This document shows positions 13,620-18,530 of a stretch of DNA of 18,530 bases, one piece after another. The notes under the pieces were generated by a model. That model was not told the DNA's origin. It did no database searches and saw nothing but the letters and a program-made list of their open reading frames with translations. This stretch comes from Intrasporangium_A sp039812505 (GTDB lineage Bacteria > Actinomycetota > Actinomycetes > Actinomycetales > Dermatophilaceae). Position 1 is the stretch's first letter, and every line of letters begins with the position of its first letter. Where the stretch lies: assembly GCF_039812505.1 (NCBI RefSeq), contig NZ_JBDIAQ010000066.1, positions 1 to 18,530 on the forward strand, read 5' to 3'. Position numbers and translations under genes: made by a program.

Positions 13620-16517
13620 ATGGTCTCGCTCTCACCGGGCATGGACGTGTCACTGCAGGCGATGGTGACCAGTCCGGCGCAACGGCGGCTGGATCGCTGG
13701 CACGCCCTCGAGACGTCCGCCCAGCAGCTCGCCGACCGGACCGCGGCCGGCCTGGACCTCGGGGAGTCGGCGGAGGCGTTCGTCGGGCTGCTGGACCAGC
13801 TCGAGCCCTACGAGCGGTTCTGGCTGTTCCCCGGCCAAGCGGTGGTGCGGCGGATCCGGGAATACCTGGCCCGTCGAGACGTGCTGCTCGTGCAGCAGCT
13901 GGTCAGCCGGGCCGTGCACTGGCTGTCCGAGTTCGGTGACGGCGGAGCCATGTTCGACCTGGAGCTGCCCCTCGCCGAGCAGCCCGAGCACCTGCTGGCC
14001 GGTGCTCGACGCTTCGTGACCGTGCTGCTGGCCGACGACACCCCCGAGGACGTCCCCCAGTCGGTGGCCGGAGAGCTGCGCCGGCTCGAGCTGGGTGGTC
14101 AGGAGCTCGCGTTCGGGCTGCTGGTGGTCGACAGCGTCGAGGAGGCGTTGGCCGCGGCCGCGCTCAACGACGAGATCCAGGCGTGCATCCTGCGCCGCGA
14201 CCTGACCTTTCGGGCGAAGTCGCGCCCGCAGCTGCTCGAGTCGTTGGTCCAGTACGACGCCGGCCTGGTCCGCGACCGCGCCGGCAACGGGATCCGGTGC
14301 GGCCAGTGGATCCGGGAGGTGCGCCCGCACATCGACCTCTACCTGTTGACCGACGAGTCGGTCGCGGCCCGTGACCCCTACACGCAGGGCCTGTTCGCCC
14401 GCACCTTCTACCGGCTCAACGAGGAGGCCGAGCTGTGGGCGGCGGTGCTCTCCGGGGTGCGCCGGCGCTACGCCACCCCGTACTTCGACGCGTTGCGCCG
14501 CTATGCCGCCGCTCCGATCGGTCAGTTCCACGCCCTGCCCGTCGCGCGTGGGGCCAGCATCTTCAACTCCCGCTGGCTGCAGGACATGGGGGAGTTCTAC
14601 GGCCGGAACATCTTCCTGGCCGAGACCTCGTCCACCTCCGGCGGGCTGGACTCGCTGCTCGATCCGCACGGCACGGTCAAGCAGGCGATGGACAAGGCGG
14701 CCATCACCTTCGGCTCCCACCAGACCTACTTCGTCACCAACGGGACCTCCACCGCGAACAAGGTGGTGCTGCAGGCGCTGACCCGGCCCGGCGACATCGT
14801 GCTGATCGACCGCAACTGCCACAAGTCGCACCACTACGGCCTGATGCTGAGCGGCGCGCTGCCGCTGTACCTGGACGCCTACCCGCTGCAGCGGTACGCC
14901 ATCTACGGGGGGGTGCCGCTGCGCACGATCAAGCAGACGCTGCTGGACCTGAAGGCCGCCGGCCGGCTGGACCGGGTGCGGATGGTGCTGCTGACGAACT
15001 GCACGTTCGACGGGATCACCTACAACCCGATGCGCGTGATGGAGGAGGTGCTGGCGATCAAGCCGGACATGTGCTTCCTGTGGGACGAGGCGTGGTACGC
15101 GTTCTCGGCCGCCGTACCCTTCGCCCGGCGTCGCACGGCCATGGACACCGCCGCCCGCCTGGCCCGCCGCCTGGGCAGCTCGGACTACCGTGCCGAGTAC
15201 CGGGAGTGGCGGGCCTCGATGGTCGACGTCCCGGAGTCCGAGTGGGTCGACCGGCGGCTGCTGCCCGACCCCGAGGTGGCCCGCGTGCGGGTCTACGCCA
15301 CCCACTCCACGCACAAGTCCCTGTCCGCGCTGCGGCAGGGGTCGATGATCCACGTCTGGGACCAGGACTACGACCGGGACGTCCACGAGCAGTTCAGCGA
15401 GGCCTACCTCACCCACACCTCCACCTCACCGAACCAGCAGCTGGTCGCCTCCCTGGACCTGGCGCGGCGGCAGGTGGACCTGGAGGGGTACCGGATGGTC
15501 CGCAACGCCTACCAGATGGCGCTGGCGTTCCGCTACCGCGTGCGGCACGACCCGCTGCTGCGGCGCTGGTACCGGGTCCTCGACGCGGACGACCTCGTCC
15601 CGGCGCACTACCGCCCGTCGGGGGCCGGCAGCTACCTGCCGCTCGCGGACCCGGACTCGGTCAAGAGCCACCCCGAATGGGACCACGCCTGGGCCGACGA
15701 CGAGTTCGTGCTGGACCCCACCCGGGTCACCCTCTACCTGGGCCGCACGGGGATGAGCGGGTTCGAGTTCCGTGAGCGGATCCTGATGGACCGGTTCGGC
15801 ATCCAGATCAACAAGACCTCCCTGAACAGCGTCCTGCTGATCTTCACGATCGGGGTCACGTGGTCCAGCGTGCAGTACCTGCTCGACGTCCTGCGCCGCA
15901 TCGCGGTCGCGCTGGCCCGGGCGGTCGAGGGCGCGAGCCACGCCGACCGGGTCCTGATGGGCAAGCGCACCAGGACGCTGACCAGCCGGCTCCCTCCGCT
16001 GCCGGACTTCAGCGCCTTCGACCCCGCGTTCCGTCCGAACCCGGCCACGCCGGAGGGCGACCTGCGCACCGCCTTCTACGCCGCGTACGACGAGGCCAAC
16101 CGCGAGTACGTGCCGCTGGCCGAGGCCCCGGCGATGCTGGCCGCCGGACGCACCCTGGTCGCGGCGACGTTCGTCGTGCCCTACCCACCCGGGTTCCCGG
16201 TGCTCGTGCCGGGCCAGGTCATCTCCGCGGAGATCCTGACCTTCCTGATCCGTCTGGACATCACCGAGGTGCACGGCTACCGGCCGGAGCTCGGGCTCTG
16301 CGTGTTCACCGAGCGGTCCCTGCAGCGCCTTTCGGCCGAGCTCGGTCGGCCCCGCCGGCCCCAGCTGCTCTCCCGGCCGACCGCCGGCCGGGACGGCTCC
16401 GCGCCACCTGCCCCGGCAGCGCGGCAGGACCAGGGGCCGTACGCCTCGGAGCTGTCCGCGCGGGTCGCTAGCGCCATCGGGGAACGGGCTCCCGGGGACG
16501 GGTCGTCCGCCGACTGA
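13620..16517 (+). CDS. Orn/Lys/Arg decarboxylase-type PLP enzyme, long form (965 aa)
   Basis: This is a fold-type I, group III decarboxylase. Recognisable catalytic blocks are FGSHQTYFVTNGTSTANKVVLQAL, VLIDRNCHKS (His401, stacking on the PLP ring), FLWDEAWYAF (Asp489, pyridine nitrogen) and ATHSTHKSLSALRQGSMIHV, where Lys566 is the Schiff-base lysine (Lys367 in E. coli CadA). The enzyme is thus about 200 residues longer at the N-terminus than CadA/AdiA/SpeF (710-755 aa). The first 320 residues are helical and only loosely like the 'wing' domain. After the catalytic core comes a C-terminal domain (about 800-930) and a Pro/Ala/Arg-rich tail. The reaction should be decarboxylation of a basic amino acid to a diamine or agmatine, consuming a proton; the exact substrate is not readable. 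The start is the ATG at 13620, with GGAGGT 7 nt upstream. Divergence from a CAT-type permease suggests a coupled transporter-enzyme pair. Confidence 0.85.
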   Translation: MVSLSPGMDVSLQAMVTSPAQRRLDRWHALETSAQQLADRTAAGLDLGESAEAFVGLLDQLEPYERFWLFPGQAVVRRIREYLARRDVLLVQQLVSRAVHWLSEFGDGGAMFDLELPLAEQPEHLLAGARRFVTVLLADDTPEDVPQSVAGELRRLELGGQELAFGLLVVDSVEEALAAAALNDEIQACILRRDLTFRAKSRPQLLESLVQYDAGLVRDRAGNGIRCGQWIREVRPHIDLYLLTDESVAARDPYTQGLFARTFYRLNEEAELWAAVLSGVRRRYATPYFDALRRYAAAPIGQFHALPVARGASIFNSRWLQDMGEFYGRNIFLAETSSTSGGLDSLLDPHGTVKQAMDKAAITFGSHQTYFVTNGTSTANKVVLQALTRPGDIVLIDRNCHKSHHYGLMLSGALPLYLDAYPLQRYAIYGGVPLRTIKQTLLDLKAAGRLDRVRMVLLTNCTFDGITYNPMRVMEEVLAIKPDMCFLWDEAWYAFSAAVPFARRRTAMDTAARLARRLGSSDYRAEYREWRASMVDVPESEWVDRRLLPDPEVARVRVYATHSTHKSLSALRQGSMIHVWDQDYDRDVHEQFSEAYLTHTSTSPNQQLVASLDLARRQVDLEGYRMVRNAYQMALAFRYRVRHDPLLRRWYRVLDADDLVPAHYRPSGAGSYLPLADPDSVKSHPEWDHAWADDEFVLDPTRVTLYLGRTGMSGFEFRERILMDRFGIQINKTSLNSVLLIFTIGVTWSSVQYLLDVLRRIAVALARAVEGASHADRVLMGKRTRTLTSRLPPLPDFSAFDPAFRPNPATPEGDLRTAFYAAYDEANREYVPLAEAPAMLAAGRTLVAATFVVPYPPGFPVLVPGQVISAEILTFLIRLDITEVHGYRPELGLCVFTERSLQRLSAELGRPRRPQLLSRPTAGRDGSAPPAPAARQDQGPYASELSARVASAIGERAPGDGSSAD

Positions 16518-16524
16518 CTCGCTC

Positions 16525-16540
16525 CGGCGCGACGGCGCCG
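16525..16540 (+). terminator. Short hairpin after the decarboxylase stop
   Basis: CGGCGC-gacg-GCGCCG forms a 6-bp GC-only stem with a 4-nt loop, 8 nt after the stop codon. It lacks a T-run. It could be a weak terminator or a 3' stabilising hairpin, and is a separate structure from the leader hairpins further on. Confidence 0.4.
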
Positions 16541-16569
16541 ACGGTCATGGCACCGACGTGGCGGAGGAC

Positions 16570-16620
16570 CCGGGGTAGCGGGTGTCCCCGGTTTGGGCAA
16601 GACTGTGAGCCGGGACACCC
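16570..16620 (+). promoter_or_regulatory. Leader of hutH with two mutually exclusive hairpins
   Basis: Hairpin A pairs CCGGGG (16570-16575) with CCCCGG (16586-16591) around a 10-nt loop and is followed by TTTGGG. Hairpin B pairs GGGTGTCCC (16580-16588) with GGGACACCC (16612-16620), a perfect 9-bp stem that can be extended by two pairs past a bulged C. The two share bases 16586-16588, so only one can form at a time. They lie 29 nt before the hutH start and 18 nt before its GAGGAG site (16639-16644). The arrangement is that of an attenuator, or of an operator seen as a palindrome; no known riboswitch class is recognised. Confidence 0.45.
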
Positions 16621-16649
16621 TGGGCAGCGTGAGGCGGCGAGGAGCAGGT

Positions 16650-18194
16650 ATGAGCAATCCGGTGATGGTGGGCGTGGGGCCGGTCTCCTTCGAGGACGTC
16701 ATCGCCGTGGCGCGACGCGACGCGCAGGTCGTCATCAGTGACGAGGCGCAGGACGGCATCCAGCGCAGCCGCGCGGTCGTCGAGGCGCTGGCCGACGACA
16801 CGGTGCCGCACTACGGGGTGTCGACCGGTTTCGGGGCCCTGGCCACCCGGCACATCCCCGTCGAGATGCGCACGCAGCTGCAGCGCTCGCTGATCCGGTC
16901 GCACGCAGCGGGAACCGGCCCGGAGGTGGAGCGTGAGGTGGTGCGGGCGCTCATGCTGCTGCGGCTGTCGACCCTCGCGACCGGACGCACCGGCATCCGG
17001 CCGCAGACGGCACAGGCGTATGCCGCCGTGCTGAGCGCGGGGATCACCCCGGTCGTGCGCGAGTTCGGCTCGCTCGGGTGCTCCGGCGACCTCGCCCCGC
17101 TGGCCCACTGTGCCCTGGCGGTGACGGGCGAGGGGGTCGTGCGCGACGCCGCGGGCGTCGAGCGCGACGCGGGGGAGGCGCTACGTGCCGCGGGCATCGA
17201 GCCGGTCGAGCTGCGCGAGAAGGAGGGCCTGGCCCTGATCAACGGGACCGACGGCATGCTGGGCATGCTGATCCTCGCGATCGACGACCTCCGGCACCTG
17301 CTCAAGGTCGCCGACATCTCCGCGGCGATGAGCGTCGACGGCCTGATGGGCACCGACAACGTCTTCAAGCCCGATCTGCAGGAGCTGCGGCCCCACCCCG
17401 GCCAAGCGGCATCCGCGGCGAACATCCTTGCGATGCTGGCGGGTTCGCCGATCCGGGCCTCGCACGACACGGCCGACGACACCCGGGTGCAGGACGCCTA
17501 CTCGCTGCGCTGCGCGCCGCAGGTCAACGGCGCCGCCCGCGACACGGTCGAGCACGCGGCGCGGGTCGCGCAGGTCGAGCTGGCCTCGGCGGTCGACAAC
17601 CCGGTCGTGACGCTCGACGGCCGGGTCGAGTCCAACGGGAACTTCCACGGGGCCCCGGTCGCGTACGTGCTGGACTTCCTGGCCATCGTCGCCGCCGACG
17701 TGGCCTCGATGGCGGAGCGGCGCACCGACCGGTTCCTCGACAAGGCCCGCAACCACGGGCTGCCGCCGTTCCTGGCCGACGACCCCGGGGTGGACTCGGG
17801 GCTGATGATCGCGCAGTACACGCAGGCCGCGATGGTCTCCGAGCTGAAGCGGCTCGCGGTGCCGGCCTCGGTCGACTCGATCCCGAGCTCGGCGATGCAG
17901 GAGGACCACGTGTCGATGGGGTGGTCGGCCGCGCGCAAGCTGCGCCGCTCGGTCGACGCCCTGTCGCGAGTGCTCACGATCGAGCTGTTCACCGCGGCGC
18001 GAGGCATCCGGCTGCGGGCGCCGCTGCAGCCGAGCCCGGCCGAGACGGCGGTGATCGCGGCGCTCGACGCGGTCACGCGCACCGCGCCCGGGCCGGACCG
18101 GTTCCTGGCTCCCGACCTCGACGGGGCGTGGCGCGCGGTCACCGACCGGTCGGTCCTGGCCGCGGCCGAGTCGGTCATCGGCCCCCTGCGCTGA
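16650..18194 (+). CDS. hutH: Histidine ammonia-lyase
   Basis: This 514-aa enzyme, the usual HAL length, removes ammonia from L-histidine to give urocanate, the first step of histidine degradation, as a cytoplasmic homotetramer. The self-forming MIO cofactor motif is Cys144-Ser145-Gly146 in GSLGCSGDLAPLAH; Cys in place of the usual Ala is known from Streptomyces HAL. The catalytic Tyr55 lies in HYGVSTGFG, Asn198 in INGTDG, and Tyr284/Arg287 in QDAYSLRC. The substrate-selectivity pair Ser84-His85 (IRSHAAG) is the HAL type rather than the phenylalanine or tyrosine type. The start is the ATG at 16650 with GAGGAG 5 nt upstream; the frame is open from a TTG at 16593, but that would start inside the leader hairpins. 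No hutU, hutI or hutG gene is in the window. The preceding gene on the same strand is the decarboxylase, 132 bp away. A 21-bp repeat array begins 6 nt after the stop. Confidence 0.93.
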   Translation: MSNPVMVGVGPVSFEDVIAVARRDAQVVISDEAQDGIQRSRAVVEALADDTVPHYGVSTGFGALATRHIPVEMRTQLQRSLIRSHAAGTGPEVEREVVRALMLLRLSTLATGRTGIRPQTAQAYAAVLSAGITPVVREFGSLGCSGDLAPLAHCALAVTGEGVVRDAAGVERDAGEALRAAGIEPVELREKEGLALINGTDGMLGMLILAIDDLRHLLKVADISAAMSVDGLMGTDNVFKPDLQELRPHPGQAASAANILAMLAGSPIRASHDTADDTRVQDAYSLRCAPQVNGAARDTVEHAARVAQVELASAVDNPVVTLDGRVESNGNFHGAPVAYVLDFLAIVAADVASMAERRTDRFLDKARNHGLPPFLADDPGVDSGLMIAQYTQAAMVSELKRLAVPASVDSIPSSAMQEDHVSMGWSAARKLRRSVDALSRVLTIELFTAARGIRLRAPLQPSPAETAVIAALDAVTRTAPGPDRFLAPDLDGAWRAVTDRSVLAAAESVIGPLR

Positions 18195-18198
18195 CCAT

Positions 18199-18350
18199 GG
18201 TCGAGAGCGCAGTACTCGAGAGTGCAGTCCTCCCCGTCGAGAGTGCGGCAGATCCGATCGAGAGTGCAGTACTCCAGATCGAGAGTGCGGCAGATCCGAT
18301 CGAGAGTGCAGTACTCCAGATCGAGAGTGCGGCAGATCCGATCGAGCGCT
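18199..18350 (-). repeat. 21-bp repeat array, reverse orientation, with 42-bp higher-order period
   Basis: TCGAG occurs at 18216, 18237, 18258, 18279, 18300, 18321 and 18342, an exact 21-bp period, plus a stray copy at 18201 that is out of phase by 15 bp. The core here is GATCGAGAGTGCA, the reverse complement of the core of the other arrays. Units from 18237 to 18341 alternate between two versions (TCGAGAGTGCGGCAG... and TCGAGAGTGCAGTAC...), giving a 42-bp higher-order repeat. The array starts a few bases after the hutH stop, so any hutH readthrough would transcribe it. No gene is seen between 18195 and the window end. The function is unknown. Confidence 0.9.
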
Positions 18351-18353
18351 CAC

Positions 18354-18365
18354 CGGTCCGGACCG
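18354..18365. other. Perfect 12-bp palindrome CGGTCCGGACCG between opposed repeat arrays
   Basis: This perfect palindrome lies in the roughly 40-bp spacer (about 18347-18389) separating the reverse and forward 21-bp arrays, 4 nt past the last reverse unit. It could be a protein-binding site or the tip of a very long hairpin formed by the opposed arrays. Confidence 0.6.
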
Positions 18366-18389
18366 AATCCGCGCCGCCACGGCCCACAG

Positions 18390-18530
18390 CTGCACGGTCG
18401 ACCGGGACTACTGCACGGTCGATCCGGAGAACTGCACTCTCGATCCGGAGAACTGCACTCTCGATCCGGAGAACTGCACTCTCGATCCGGAGAGTTGCAC
18501 TCTCGATCCGGAGAACTGCACTGTCGATCA
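18390..18530 (+). repeat. 21-bp repeat array, forward orientation, at least seven units (cut by window end)
   Basis: The heptamer positions 18397, 18418, 18439, 18460, 18481, 18502 and 18523 keep a strict 21-bp period. Units 3-6 share TGCACTCTCGATCCGGAGA almost without change, while the first two carry CACGGTCGA and the last visible one reads TGCACTGTCGATCA. The array is the same family and orientation as the one at 878-1003 and opposite to the one at 18199-18350. It may continue beyond the window. Confidence 0.9.

Noticed and set aside
13650..15416. 588-codon minus-strand frame opposite the decarboxylase
   Set aside because: It is antisense to the catalytic blocks of the PLP enzyme; no motif was found.
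17181..18395. Minus-strand frame reading through the repeat array into hutH antisense
   Set aside because: The apparent repeated peptides (ALSIxSA, SRSDLPH) come from 21-bp units being divisible by three; the rest is a hutH shadow.
18199..18530. CRISPR array
   Set aside because: The period is 21 bp with only about eight variable bases, orientation switches midway, and no cas gene is near; there are no spacer-sized unique segments.

Overview
The window is GC-rich DNA (roughly 70% or more) with dense, mostly ATG/GTG-started genes and strong GGAGG-type ribosome binding sites. The gene content (an F420-type PPOX oxidoreductase, a UvrA2-like ATPase, an MMPL transporter remnant, an AceE-like thiamine enzyme and a histidine ammonia-lyase with a Cys-Ser-Gly cofactor motif) points to a chromosomal segment of an actinobacterium. 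I cannot fix the family from the sequence alone. No tRNA, rRNA, CRISPR array, insertion sequence or phage gene was seen.

Layout. Positions 1-3492 hold the start of a PEP-mutase/isocitrate-lyase family gene (-), a divergent PPOX/F420 enzyme (+), a 21-bp tandem-repeat array, and a UvrA class II ATPase (-). Positions 3538-3870 are the C-terminal scrap of an MMPL/RND exporter. Then come a TPR-like LuxR-type regulator (+), a flavin monooxygenase (-), the ribosome-rescue hydrolase ArfB (+), an orphan AceE/transketolase-like enzyme (+), a VOC/glyoxalase gene with a single-base frameshift (-), and a small membrane-anchored hypothetical (-).

The right third (11.0-18.2 kb) looks like an amino-acid module. 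A tandem universal stress protein overlaps the stop of a CAT-type amino-acid permease (ATGA coupling, - strand). It is divergent, across a 202-bp gap, from a 965-aa fold-type I Orn/Lys/Arg-type decarboxylase (+), which is followed by histidine ammonia-lyase (+). A leader with two mutually exclusive hairpins precedes the ammonia-lyase. Uptake, decarboxylation and deamination of amino acids would fit together, but the decarboxylase substrate cannot be read from the sequence.

The least explained structure is a family of exactly 21-bp tandem repeats with the core TGCACTCTCGATC. Six units lie directly after the PPOX stop codon. At the right edge, directly after the hutH stop, there are seven phased units in reverse orientation, a roughly 40-bp spacer with a perfect 12-bp palindrome, and then at least seven units in forward orientation running out of the window. 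The two arrays share a terminal variant unit, so they are copies of one dispersed family.
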